Source of the DNA: Iningainema tapete BLCC-T55
GTDB lineage: Bacteria > Cyanobacteriota > Cyanobacteriia > Cyanobacteriales > Nostocaceae
Direction: 5' to 3'
Length of the DNA: 64,000 nucleotides
Assembly: GCF_014698965.1 (NCBI RefSeq)
Contig: NZ_JACXAE010000072.1
Span: forward strand, 310,001 to 374,000
The notes under the pieces were generated by a model. That model did no database searches and was not told the origin of the DNA. It was given only the letters and a program-made list of their open reading frames with translations. The position numbers and the translations under genes were made by a program. This document shows, piece after piece, positions 25,933 through 34,568 of this stretch (its first letter is position 1; every line of letters starts with the position of its first letter).

Positions 25933-26371
25933 TATATGCCCGGTTTTTTAAACTCGATTTTAGCCATTTTCACCAATGAGGCAGAGCCTCAAGCAAGGCA
26001 TTCCCATGCAGAGCATGGGAACGAGAGAACGATCTTACGATCTTACGATCTTAGTGCTGGTGTTGGCTTCTACTTAAGTTAACACCAATGGTTTAGTGCC
26101 CCCCGATATTCGGGGGGTTGGGGGGATCTTGTAGAGTTCCGAACGTATTGGCGCTCTAGCTTTGCATGACTAAACAACGATATTAATGTGCATAAGTTAA
26201 GATGGAATACAACTATTAAAACTCAAACACCTTTTATTTAACTAACTGAAATTCTCTAGGTATTTTGTTACATTGCTTAACAATTGTGCCATAGTTGCGT
26301 CATGCGGCATAAGACGAAGGCTACTTTGGGAATCTTTACATTAAACGATGAACAATGAAGGAGAAAAAATT
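25933..26371. other. Repeat-rich intergenic region before the hydrolase gene
   Basis: About 440 bases without a gene. Contents in order: a GC hairpin remnant after tldE (25935-25960), a composite of GGCAGAGCC and TTCCCATGCAGAGCATGGGAACGAG (25978-26025), three tandem copies of an 8-mer ACGATCTT (about 26032-26056), a C/G-run palindrome (26098-26128), and then the hydrolase upstream region. Bases 26192-26232 recur in decayed form at 43728-43768. Confidence 0.6.
26098..26128. repeat. C/G-run palindrome
   Basis: GCCCCCCGATATTCGGGGGG followed by TTGGGGGGATC. This is the best-preserved copy of the family in the window. Confidence 0.75.
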
Positions 26372-28432
26372 ATGGTATCTCATTCGCAATTACGCGACAT
26401 TAAAGAGTTTGATATTAACCCTCTAGAATCATCTGAGCCTTCATCACCTAATCTAAAAGGCTACTATGTAAATAGTACTGCTTCAATAAATATTGAAGAT
26501 CAACCTGTTTTTCCTCAAGATTCAGTTAAGGCGAAAATTAGGGAAATAGCTCTGCATTTGCTAGAGGATGATGAACCACAGGTAATTATATCAATTCAGG
26601 GTTACTCTAGTAAGGTTTCTTATGTAAAAGAGCGAGCCAAGCAAGTTTATCAATATGCTAGTAGAATTTGTCAATCAGGACACAACGTATTCATAGGCTA
26701 TCGCTGGCCAGCTGAAAATCCTATTAAAGACGATCCGGAACGCGATGGCGAGCAGCCTATCACCTTTCAAGATAAGTTGCTGTACGCACTTCAATCTCTA
26801 CCAGCTATGCTAGTGGGAAATCTCATTGCTGGGGTGATACTTAGCATAGTAACAATTTTAATGCTGATTGCGAATACTTACACATTTACAACAGTTTTTA
26901 TTTTGCCAATAATTGTTGTGTTCCCGTTTTTAGCAAGCAAAATTGTACTGAAAATAACCTGTGCTAGCAGAATATTACCTCAATTACCTGTTTGGATGTT
27001 CTTTGGTGGATTGGGAGTAGCAGCTATTGCAACTTTGTTAAATATTCTCAATCTTAACATAGTACTTGTGTTGCTTCTAGTTCTTTTTGTCGCTATCTCC
27101 GCTATCTTAGTAACACTAATCATATTGAGATTATCTACTTATTTGCGTGATGGCTATCGAGCTAGCAATTATGGCGTTTTGGATTTGGTGAGATTAATTC
27201 AATACCTCGACAAATATATATTTGAAGCCAAGTTGCTGGATTACCTCGATCAGAACGATTCTAATTTAACAGATGACCTGCTGAAGGAAATGAATCTTAA
27301 AACAAGAGCAGAATGGTCATCAAAAAGCTTAGCAGAAAAAATGGAATTATGGGACAAAATAGAAAAAAATATTCAGCAAAAGAGCAACATAGAACAAGAA
27401 AAGGAACAAGAGATTAGTAATCTCATTAACAATAAAGTTAAATTATCATTCATTGGTCACAGTATGGGTTGCTTTGTTGTGACAAATGTGATTCGTACTT
27501 TGTCTGATGTATTTGATCCAAGCGCACTCAATCAAACCACTTCAGAGATTGGACATTCTTTCTGTCTGTGTAGATTAGTTCTAGTTGCTCCTGATATTCC
27601 TGTAGAATCCATTATGCCAGGAAGAGCAAATTTCTTGAGTCACTCGCTCCGTCGCTGTCAAGAAGCTTACGTTTTTAGTAACGAGGGTGATTTGGCTTTA
27701 CGGCTTGCTTCGACAGCAGCAAATTACTTTGTTTTTCCGGCTAAAACCCGCTTTAGTGGGTACAAGCTAGGTAATTTGACATCTTTACGATTTCAAAATA
27801 AATACGACGAAAGCAATAAATTAATACCAGAGCAAGAATATGGAATTGTTAACCTTAAGGAAGGTAATATTGACTCTCCTTATAAATATCTTGAAGTTCG
27901 TGCCTCAAATCTAGAACATAGAAACCTTTGTGAACTTGAATACACAAAACTTTGTGAAACTATACCAGGTTCAATTGACAAAGATGACATTCAAGTTTCC
28001 GACTTATTTACTTACTTTGACTGCACTGACTATACAGACGTTAAAGATTACGTAGCTACAGGTTTACAAAACGTACAATCTCAAGGAATTGTTAGCTATG
28101 CTCTCAAGAAATCTTCTCTAAACTTTCCTGACTATTTTCGGCTTGGTCTTGCTTATTTTGTTTATAAAGGAGCTAAAAACATAGATACTCATGGAGGTTA
28201 CTTTGATGGTAAATTTAGCCAGAAAGCTATTTATGAGATTGCCTTTTTGGGCTTTAAAGGTTTTCTACTTTCCTATTTAAGTAATTCACAATTAAAATCA
28301 AGGGGTAGTCAACAATTCGATGGACTTCCACTCAATGAAAGGGAAAAACTACTTAAGGATTTCTCTGATGATTGTAAGTCAAAAGGTATTCAAGTAGTCC
28401 TTTCTCCAAAGCGTTATAAAGAAATAAAGTGA
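26372..28432 (+). CDS. Membrane-embedded alpha/beta-hydrolase-like protein
   Basis: 686 residues from ATG 26372, chosen because AAGGAG lies 9 bases upstream inside the longer frame from ATG 26348. An early strand QVIISIQGYSS and HNVFIGYRWPAENP suggest a hydrolase core. Four hydrophobic segments follow (about 150-265), then a charged helical region, then the nucleophile elbow LSFIGHSMGCFVVTNVIRTL (GHSMG, about residue 360). The C-terminal 250 residues include VLVAPDIPVESIMPG and EGDLALRLASTAANYF. It resembles DUF900-type hydrolases. A lipase or acylhydrolase role that frees fatty acids for the dioxygenase gene 130 bases downstream is attractive but inferred. Confidence 0.6.
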   Translation: MVSHSQLRDIKEFDINPLESSEPSSPNLKGYYVNSTASINIEDQPVFPQDSVKAKIREIALHLLEDDEPQVIISIQGYSSKVSYVKERAKQVYQYASRICQSGHNVFIGYRWPAENPIKDDPERDGEQPITFQDKLLYALQSLPAMLVGNLIAGVILSIVTILMLIANTYTFTTVFILPIIVVFPFLASKIVLKITCASRILPQLPVWMFFGGLGVAAIATLLNILNLNIVLVLLLVLFVAISAILVTLIILRLSTYLRDGYRASNYGVLDLVRLIQYLDKYIFEAKLLDYLDQNDSNLTDDLLKEMNLKTRAEWSSKSLAEKMELWDKIEKNIQQKSNIEQEKEQEISNLINNKVKLSFIGHSMGCFVVTNVIRTLSDVFDPSALNQTTSEIGHSFCLCRLVLVAPDIPVESIMPGRANFLSHSLRRCQEAYVFSNEGDLALRLASTAANYFVFPAKTRFSGYKLGNLTSLRFQNKYDESNKLIPEQEYGIVNLKEGNIDSPYKYLEVRASNLEHRNLCELEYTKLCETIPGSIDKDDIQVSDLFTYFDCTDYTDVKDYVATGLQNVQSQGIVSYALKKSSLNFPDYFRLGLAYFVYKGAKNIDTHGGYFDGKFSQKAIYEIAFLGFKGFLLSYLSNSQLKSRGSQQFDGLPLNEREKLLKDFSDDCKSKGIQVVLSPKRYKEIK

Positions 28433-28443
28433 AATCAGATTAA

Positions 28444-28474
28444 GATCCCCGACTTCTTGAAGAAGTCGGGGATC
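28444..28474 (+). terminator. Perfect 15-bp hairpin after the hydrolase gene
   Basis: GATCCCCGACTTCTT, one central base, and its complement; 12 bases after the stop. No T-run follows on the plus strand, so it may be a processing/stability hairpin rather than a strict terminator. The same hairpin type is at 43821-43861 and a related one at 47870-47906. Confidence 0.6.
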
Positions 28475-28562
28475 TGAGGAGATCTGATTTTCCGAAAAGC
28501 AGTACAAGATTTGTGAAGTTTAAATGAAGAGCCATTCCTAGAAATTATTGTGGAGGAACAGT

Positions 28563-31394
28563 ATGACTTTGACTAACAAACAATTGACCGATGAAAGCAA
28601 GGAAGAGAATTCAAAGCATGAAAAGTACGTGCCATCTCAGTCACTGCTAACCCGTTTAATTGAAGGCGTTTTTGCCATTGTGAATCGATTCGTTCGATGG
28701 GATAAACTACCGCCGTGGCTTGGCATTCTTAGCTTGTCAGAGATCCGCACAAAGTTACGCAAGCATAATTTATACGACACCCAAACCGCTGCTTCCAGAG
28801 CTTCTTCACCGCTCCCGCTCCGCTGTCCAGTACATTTTCTCACCAACCGATCGCCTGATGGCTCTTATAATGACCTCAACGATCCAACTATGGGACAGGC
28901 AGATAGGCGATTTGGTCGTAACATGCCGTTGGATAGTGTTCAGCGACCAAGCGATCGCACAATCCTAACACCAAATCCTCGTCTTGTCGCTCGCGAACTC
29001 ATGACTAGAGAGCGTTTCCAACCAGCAAAAACGCTAAATGTACTTGCAGCTGCATGGATTCAGTTTATGATTCATGATTGGTTTGCTCATATCACTACAA
29101 AGGACGAACCGTACTTTGAGATTGAGATCGATCAAAATGATCATGACTGGCCACAAGAGCATCGACCGATGAAAGTTCGCCGCACAGCAGTAGATCCCAC
29201 GGCTGTAGGAGATTCGGATCAACATCCAACGCCCTACATAAACAAAGAAACTCCTTGGTGGGATGGATCGCAGATTTACGGTCGAAATGAAGAGCTTCAA
29301 CATAAAGTTCGCTCTCACGTTGACGGTAAACTTACCATTGATGAGCAAACAGGTCTTCTACCTAAGGTTGAGGTAAATAGTGAAGATGGTACTGATGGAG
29401 TTGAGGTAGTTCCTGTTAACGAAAACTGGTGGCTTGGTCTAAGTCTACTACATACGTTGTTTACCTTGGAACACAATGCCATCTGCGATCGCCTCAAGCA
29501 AGAGTACCCTAACTGGAGTGACGAGCAACTCTTCAACAAAGCCCGTTTAATCAATACTGCTCTAATCGCGAAGATTCATACAGTGGAGTGGACTCCTGCT
29601 ATTCTGGGCAACCCTACACTTGAAATCGCTATGAATGCAAACTGGTGGGGACTTGCCGGAGAGCATTTTAAAAAGGCTTTTGGTAGAATCAGTGATAGCG
29701 AGGCTATTAGCGGTATTCCTGGATCTGATACCAATCACTTTGGTGTTCCTTATTCGCTCACTGAGGAGTTTGTTTCTGTATACAGAATGCATCCATTACT
29801 ACCTGATGATTTCTTCTTCCGTTCTGTTGAAACCGATCAACTGGTGGGCGAAACGAAACTTGATGGAGTTGTGGGTGCTAAAGCCCGTGCGCTCATGGAG
29901 CAAATTGAAACGAGTGACCTGTTTTACTCTTTTGGTATTGCTAATCCAGGTGCAGTGACGTTGAAAAACTATCCAAATTTTTTACGTAAAAACCTCAGGC
30001 GTGATGGTCGTTTAATTGACTTGGCAGCCGTGGAAATTTTACGCGATCGCGAACGGGGCGTTCCGCGTTACAACGAATTCCGCAAATTACTCCGCCTTGA
30101 GCCGATTAAGACTTTCCGCGAACTAACTGCCGATCCTAAACTCGCTCAAAAAATCGAGTCAGTTTATCAAGGTAAGATTGATGATGTGGATCTGATGGTG
30201 GGAATGTTTGGAGAAACACCACCCCCAGGCTTTGGCTTCAGCGATACGGCATTCCGCATATTTGTTTTGATGGCGTCTCGACGGCTTAACAGCGATCGCT
30301 TCTTTACTACCCACTACACGCCACAAGTGTACACCCAAACCGGACTTGACTGGGTTGCTAATAACACCATGATTAGCGTCCTTCTGCGGCACTATCCCAA
30401 ACTAGAACCCGCACTCAGACTAAGCAAGAACGCATTTGCACCTTGGTTGCCTGTAAGCACCTCAAATCCAACCACTTCCAGCAAAAAACCATCAGTGTTT
30501 GATCGCATTAAATCGCTCTTTAATCCCCTACGCATCAACATCCCGTTTTTGCTAGATATCATCATAGTCTCCGATCCAGAACAAATTAGGAAAATAGAGA
30601 CGTCAGGAGATGTAGACCGTTTCCATGCATATGATACTGCATCCTTACCGTGGTGGGTGAAATTTTATTTCCGAGCTACGAAATTCCATGATGATGAGCG
30701 CGACTTGTGGTTTTGCCCATTTGAACCAACTTCCAATCCTAGCTATCAACCAAGACGGGCATATCTTGAGGAAAAAGTAGCAACAGGTTATACCCAAGAA
30801 GATGTCCAAAGCATTGCCGAACTATTAAGGACAAATGCCTCCGATGAAGTTTTGGCACATGAAATGGTTCAAGTAGTTAATCATAGATTCTTTGGTAAAG
30901 AAATTCCTTTGGCTATTACCAAAGCTGCAAAATGCCCATTACAAAGTTTAGGGGAAGCGCTCTTGCCGTGGAAATATATACGTGGCGTTCAAGCGCGACG
31001 GGAAATCATGAATTATTGTGAACAAAACCTTTCTAAGGATGTTCATATTCTAGATGTGGGACATAATATAGGCGAAGTTGTTCAGGCGTCAGTAGGTGCG
31101 TTAAGAAGGTTAAAAGATAATCTCGACAAGCCAGTGGAAGAAATTTTTACAACACATGCTCCTACTCCCCAAGTACCTCGAATCGCTGTAAAGTCATCGA
31201 ATTTGGATGGTTTATTGTTTGTTCCTACTACCCCAGGAAAGACAGTTGTAATATTCAAGGTTGGCGAAGCCGCTGCTGAAACTCATGACATATCTTTTAC
31301 TTTCGGCACCGGCAGTCCAGAGCGAGCCTGTGTTTTCCAAGACTTTTTTCTTGCATTTATGAATGATTTGCAGAAAGAGTTAAAGCAGGTATAA
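28563..31394 (+). CDS. Cyclooxygenase-like fatty-acid dioxygenase (alpha-DOX/10-DOX type) with P450-like C-terminal region
   Basis: 943 residues from ATG 28563 with GGAGGA upstream; the longer TTG frame is less likely. Residues about 100-640 match the animal-heme-peroxidase/dioxygenase superfamily: distal His171 in WIQFMIHDWF, KETPWWDGSQIYG (229-240), HTLFTLEHNAICDRL (297-311), and the VYRMH motif with Tyr407 and proximal His410 as in plant alpha-DOX and cyclooxygenase. The last 270 residues include DPEQIRKIETSGDVDRF and end with FGTGSPERAC, like a P450 heme-thiolate loop (Cys about 923), but are too short for a whole P450. Probable role: oxygenation of C18 fatty acids to hydroperoxides. Confidence 0.8.
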   Translation: MTLTNKQLTDESKEENSKHEKYVPSQSLLTRLIEGVFAIVNRFVRWDKLPPWLGILSLSEIRTKLRKHNLYDTQTAASRASSPLPLRCPVHFLTNRSPDGSYNDLNDPTMGQADRRFGRNMPLDSVQRPSDRTILTPNPRLVARELMTRERFQPAKTLNVLAAAWIQFMIHDWFAHITTKDEPYFEIEIDQNDHDWPQEHRPMKVRRTAVDPTAVGDSDQHPTPYINKETPWWDGSQIYGRNEELQHKVRSHVDGKLTIDEQTGLLPKVEVNSEDGTDGVEVVPVNENWWLGLSLLHTLFTLEHNAICDRLKQEYPNWSDEQLFNKARLINTALIAKIHTVEWTPAILGNPTLEIAMNANWWGLAGEHFKKAFGRISDSEAISGIPGSDTNHFGVPYSLTEEFVSVYRMHPLLPDDFFFRSVETDQLVGETKLDGVVGAKARALMEQIETSDLFYSFGIANPGAVTLKNYPNFLRKNLRRDGRLIDLAAVEILRDRERGVPRYNEFRKLLRLEPIKTFRELTADPKLAQKIESVYQGKIDDVDLMVGMFGETPPPGFGFSDTAFRIFVLMASRRLNSDRFFTTHYTPQVYTQTGLDWVANNTMISVLLRHYPKLEPALRLSKNAFAPWLPVSTSNPTTSSKKPSVFDRIKSLFNPLRINIPFLLDIIIVSDPEQIRKIETSGDVDRFHAYDTASLPWWVKFYFRATKFHDDERDLWFCPFEPTSNPSYQPRRAYLEEKVATGYTQEDVQSIAELLRTNASDEVLAHEMVQVVNHRFFGKEIPLAITKAAKCPLQSLGEALLPWKYIRGVQARREIMNYCEQNLSKDVHILDVGHNIGEVVQASVGALRRLKDNLDKPVEEIFTTHAPTPQVPRIAVKSSNLDGLLFVPTTPGKTVVIFKVGEAAAETHDISFTFGTGSPERACVFQDFFLAFMNDLQKELKQV

Positions 31395-31407
31395 TTTGTC
31401 CAAATTC

Positions 31408-31503
31408 TATAGCAATCCTCGCTTCTATTTGTGAACCGACGCATCCCAAGAAACCCGATTTCTTGAGATGCGCTATTTTTACAAACAAAATACGATTGCC
31501 ATA
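31408..31503. mobile_element. Miniature inverted-repeat element with embedded hairpin
   Basis: Imperfect ends TATAGCAATCCTCGC and its near-complement (ending GATTGCCATA at 31503), with GTGAACCG inside, typical of the element type also present at 42219-42337. A strong hairpin (about 31441-31471) followed by GCTATTTTT sits within and can end transcription of the dioxygenase gene. Confidence 0.6.
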
Positions 31504-31509
31504 TCTCAA

Positions 31510-32211
31510 TTAGCTTTGTGCAGGGGCGATCTTTTGAGTAGGTGGGGCTGTGATCACAACCGATGCAGGTAAGGTAACAGGAGCTTGTAGCGTGAGAACA
31601 TACATGCTTCCTGAGGTAATCTCTACTTGTCTAGTGGTTTTAGGAGAACTTAATCCAGTTAAGATGCCAATTCCAGTACCCACAGTGTTGCCAAAATTAG
31701 TGAGGTTAGTAATTATATCGTTACTTGCTCTATTTGCAGAACCAAAGACACCAAAGACAGAACCAACAAGGTTACGGTAGAAATATTGATTTTCTTGAGC
31801 TAGTTGAGCGCCGCTTGCTATTGTAACAGTTTTGCCAGGAATTAATGGACTTGATGCGGTTATGGGAATAACTCGCCCACCGATAACTACGGACTGAGCA
31901 ACAATTTTCGCGCCACCATCAAAGGGTTGCAGTTCAATGCTAACTGGAGAAGAAGGAGGTGCAACTACATTGCCGTTGCTATCTAAAATTGGATGAGCAA
32001 GCAAGGCGGCAGTAGGTAAACTTTTTTTCTGACCAGCGTTAAAGGTTACTGGTGTGGGAAAAGAGATGGTAATCGCCGAAGATTTAGGAATGGTGACTTC
32101 CTGATTTTGTTGTGGAGTTGACTCTTGTGCTACCGAGGGGATGGTAGGAAAAGCAGAGAAGGTTGGAATGGATAGAACAAAAATAGCCTTCGATAAAAAA
32201 CGCTTGTTCAT
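31510..32211 (-). CDS. Secreted protein of unknown function
   Basis: 233 residues. A signal peptide (MNKRFLSKAIFVLSIPTFSAF, cleavage probably after SVAQ near 29) is followed by an Ala/Ser/Pro/Val-rich protein with no Cys. The middle reads HPILDSNGNVVAPPSSPVSIELQPFDGG and VVIGGRVIPITASSPLIPG, and a central hydrophobic Gly-rich part reads NLVGSVFGVFGSANRASNDI and VGTGIGILTGLSSPKTTRQV. It resembles periplasmic or cell-surface cyanobacterial proteins with beta-rich organisation. The composition fits an outer-membrane-associated role; I cannot name a family. It is convergent with the dioxygenase gene. Confidence 0.65.
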   Translation of the reverse strand: MNKRFLSKAIFVLSIPTFSAFPTIPSVAQESTPQQNQEVTIPKSSAITISFPTPVTFNAGQKKSLPTAALLAHPILDSNGNVVAPPSSPVSIELQPFDGGAKIVAQSVVIGGRVIPITASSPLIPGKTVTIASGAQLAQENQYFYRNLVGSVFGVFGSANRASNDIITNLTNFGNTVGTGIGILTGLSSPKTTRQVEITSGSMYVLTLQAPVTLPASVVITAPPTQKIAPAQS

Positions 32212-32556
32212 AGTGATTTTCCTCTAGATATTTTGAATGAGCAGAACAGATAACCAGCCCACAATGGACTGTAGGCTGGAAGAACAGAATAAACTCAATT
32301 GTTACTCGTACCCCAAATAATATCTTGGTACGTAGTTGAGGACAGTTCGCAGGAGGGTTTCCCTCCGAAAGAATCTGTCCGTGCGCTTTAGCGCTAAAGC
32401 GCAACTACGTGCCAAATACTACGGATTAATAAAAATCTGCACTTACCAATATATCAAACGCGATATGAATGATACTTGCTCCGTCTCGCGGATCTCCGTG
32501 AAATCCCTTTAACTACTGCATTGCCTTAGAGTTAGGGGCATTACCGTTGCTGTGGG
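32212..32556. other. Intergenic region with a branched, structured element
   Basis: 345 bases with no gene. Bases 32325-32415 can fold into a closed multi-branch structure (see the repeat entry). The rest contains the promoter of the secreted-protein gene near 32215-32290 and nothing else I recognise. Confidence 0.5.
32325..32415. repeat. Branched inverted-repeat element (about 91 bases)
   Basis: An outer stem pairs TTGGTACGTAGTTG (32325-32338) with CAACTACGTGCCAA (32402-32415). Inside are two hairpins: GGACAG with CTGTCC enclosing GGAGGG/CCCTCC (32340-32380), and a fully palindromic GCGCTTTAGCGCTAAAGCGC (about 32383-32402). The GCGCTTTAGCGC core recurs at 39615-39656, and a GCGCTTAAGCGC version at 60533-60590. 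Confidence 0.65.
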
Positions 32557-33327
32557 TTAGCGGTAGGCGATGATGAAGAGCCGACGAAAAGGAAACAATA
32601 CGCGATCATCCTTTTGTCGAGGGTATGCACCGCGAACACCAGCAAGTAGCATTTCTTGAAATTGATGCTTTTGCTCGGACGATTCCAAGGCTTCGAGAAA
32701 CAGACGCAGACTAGTACCGCTGATCCATTGCAAAATTGACTCGTGACTGTCCATGACGTGGTGATATTCCGTTTCCCAAATATCGATTCGTGAGGCTTTA
32801 GGTTGCAGCACGTCATAGTAGAAAGACGGCTTTTCATTGACCAACGTGTTTTTTGCCTTGTGCATCAAGTTTTGCCACGCTGGATCGTCCGCAATTTCAT
32901 ACATGAGTTGATGAACAGGTGAGTGAAAATGCGTGGGCATCTGCACTGCTAAAACTCCATTAGGAGTCACCTGTTCCAAAAGATGCGCAAATAACGTAGC
33001 GTGATTTGGCACCCAGTGTAAGGTAGCATTAGAAAAAACAATGTCAAAGGTCGCGTCAGCCGTCCATGTGGCGACATCTGCCAAAACCCATTTTGCTTCT
33101 GGATAAGCTTTCGATGCAGCAGCAATCATTTCTGGTGAGCTATCAAGTCCGGTAATGTCGGCTTTTGACCATCGTTGGCGAAGCATCTCGGTGCTGTTGC
33201 CCGGTCCGCATCCCAAATCGATAATTCGTTGAGGATTGGAAATGGCTATGCGTGCAATTAAATCTAACGACGGCCGCGTGCGTTCGTTGGCAAATTGTAA
33301 GTAAAGGTTAGGGTTCCAAGTTGGCAT
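32557..33327 (-). CDS. tam: Trans-aconitate 2-methyltransferase
   Basis: 256 residues from ATG 33327 (MPTWNPNLYLQFANERTRP), the family-typical start. The frame is open a further 97 codons upstream but encodes a DUF3037 remnant. SAM-binding motif I is IIDLGCGPGNSTEML (about 36-50), followed by ITGLDSSPEM, DIVFSNATLHWVPNH and GVLAVQMPTHFHSP. It methylates trans-aconitate, a spontaneous by-product that inhibits aconitase. It is the only intact gene between the secreted protein and the broken DUF3037 gene. Confidence 0.88.
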   Translation of the reverse strand: MPTWNPNLYLQFANERTRPSLDLIARIAISNPQRIIDLGCGPGNSTEMLRQRWSKADITGLDSSPEMIAAASKAYPEAKWVLADVATWTADATFDIVFSNATLHWVPNHATLFAHLLEQVTPNGVLAVQMPTHFHSPVHQLMYEIADDPAWQNLMHKAKNTLVNEKPSFYYDVLQPKASRIDIWETEYHHVMDSHESILQWISGTSLRLFLEALESSEQKHQFQEMLLAGVRGAYPRQKDDRVLFPFRRLFIIAYR

Positions 33328-33793
33328 AAAATCGAGTTTACTGTTGCAGTAGCGGGCGCGATCGGCTTTGCCGCTGCGCTTTGCGCGATCGCGAGTCTTA
33401 GGCTTCGATTCAACCAGAGGCTCGCGTAAATAAGTGTTTACAGTATCTTCTAGTAAACTATCCAAAGTATCAAGTGAACCACGAGGCTCTGTGAACTGGA
33501 TACTATTCATCCATCCATGTGCGATCGCTCGAGCGCCGTTCATGGTTGGGAATTTTACTATGCTCGTCTCCAGGAAAGAGAATATCATCAAGAGCAGCTT
33601 TCTGTACGCGATCGGCAAAATCTTTCAAAAAGTCAATATCTTCCATCCCAAAAAGGCGAACTCTTTCCCAGTTTGTTAGGAAGCGGCTTTTGACAGCATC
33701 TTCATTAAAAACAACTACACCGATATTAATCCGCTCATCTGCTATCGGATCTGGAACATATTGAATGATGCTGTACCTACTTACCATAGCCAA
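33328..33793 (-). pseudogene. DUF3037 gene, frameshifted and running into tam
   Basis: From ATG 33793 the frame reads VSRYSIIQYVPDPIADERIN and IGVVVFNEDAV, the DUF3037 N terminus, and stops at 33503. Its expected continuation WMNSIQFTEPRGSLDTLDSL is in another frame (about 33510-33470), so a one-base indel lies near 33540-33570. That second frame has no stop before tam; a HIP-like palindrome (33358-33396, CGCGATCGG to CGATCGCG) supplies KTRDRAKRSGKADRARY and fuses the frames. DUF3037 proteins often neighbour HipA-like kinases, which are absent here. Confidence 0.7.
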
Positions 33794-33939
33794 TCACCGT
33801 CAACGCCGTTAATGTGTTGGCAAATTCCATTGACCCCCATAGCACCCCTAGAACGCTTCAGATTTCTGGCTCTTTCAAGTGCCATTCTTGCTCTGCTAAT
33901 TTTTTGTTCTCTAAGAAATTTCAAGTCGGCTCTGGACAT
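33781..33939 (-). CDS. Small basic ORF coupled to the DUF3037 start
   Basis: 52 residues from ATG 33939 (MSRADLKFLREQKISRAR), rich in Arg and Lys, ending GVDGDWLW. Its stop overlaps the DUF3037 start (ATGGTAA arrangement), which points to translational coupling and makes it more believable than a random frame. I do not recognise a family; it could be a small DNA- or RNA-binding or antitoxin-like protein. Confidence 0.4.
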   Translation of the reverse strand: MSRADLKFLREQKISRARMALERARNLKRSRGAMGVNGICQHINGVDGDWLW

Positions 33940-34005
33940 AAAAATCTTATCAATTAAGATTAACAACAAAATAACACTTATAGCAATATTTTACCGTCAA
34001 AGTCT

Positions 34006-34218
34006 TTAGGCTTGATTGCGTCTTTGCTCTAAGTATTGTTGATGCAATTCTGGAAAGTTTTCTAAGTCCTCTATCGTCTGAGGTGCTGGAAATACCTTGC
34101 TATTTGCCGATTGAAATCTATCGATGTAGATTTGCAGTGCCTCTTCATCTTCCCTGTATTCAAGAATATATTGACGCAATTGGGCACGGGTCATTGACAT
34201 AAAGTTGGGTTTACTCAT
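34006..34218 (-). CDS. DUF6887-type small protein
   Basis: 70 residues from ATG 34218 (MSKPNFMSMTRAQLRQYILE), preferred over ATG 34230 because it overlaps the preceding stop as ATGA. It has the short, Arg/Glu-rich form YREDEEALQIYIDRF and ends NFPELHQQYLEQRRNQA. I recall this as a cyanobacterial family (DUF6887) found with a DUF6888 gene just upstream, as here. The pair has the size and coupling of a toxin-antitoxin or regulatory couple, but no function is known to me. Confidence 0.65.
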   Translation of the reverse strand: MSKPNFMSMTRAQLRQYILEYREDEEALQIYIDRFQSANSKVFPAPQTIEDLENFPELHQQYLEQRRNQA

Positions 34219-34331
34219 AAATATCTCCATTTCCCGTTTGGGTAAATTACGATTTCTGTTTCTTCGCCACCTAAAATCACAACATTTTTTGTACGCCAGT
34301 CTATAGTTACCAAATACATGGGTAAATACAT
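34215..34331 (-). CDS. DUF6888-type protein, possibly N-terminally truncated
   Basis: 38 residues from ATG 34331: MYLPMYLVTIDWRTKNVV and then ILGGEETEIVIYPNGKWRYL. The strand pattern (Y-L-V-T-I-D, V-V-I-L-G-G, I-V-I-Y-P-N-G-K-W) fits DUF6888. Family members I recall are about 20 residues longer at the N terminus; upstream in the same frame a TAG occurs 9 codons before, so the start may be lost or may be a TTG. Too short for most gene callers. The stop overlaps the DUF6887 ATG. Confidence 0.5.
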   Translation of the reverse strand: MYLPMYLVTIDWRTKNVVILGGEETEIVIYPNGKWRYL

Positions 34332-34568
34332 TTTAGTATTTCTGTTGTACAAGCACGTCTATTTACTTAGCCCACCAGTTCCAAGGTGCGATCGCGGCGT
34401 CCATGCTTACGCCTGTGTCCGACTTCCAGATTGGGAAATGTGCGAAACCACACATTATTCCGTTGAGAAAATTTCAGTTAGTCCGCTAACCGACAACTGG
34501 TCGAAACAAAGCAGGAGAGTAATAATATCTCCTGCTTTGGGTTAGTTTAAATAGTGAGTAAATCCTGC
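34332..34568. other. Non-coding gap with one hairpin
   Basis: About 240 bases without a supported gene. Bases 34508-34538 form an 11-bp stem (AAAGCAGGAGA with its complement, 9-base loop) 31 bases downstream of the TRADD-associated gene on the minus strand, and could stop its transcript. Confidence 0.45.

Noticed and set aside
26032-26056. Three tandem 8-mers as iterons of a replication origin
   Set aside because: Only three copies in a repeat-rich gap, with no replication gene nearby.
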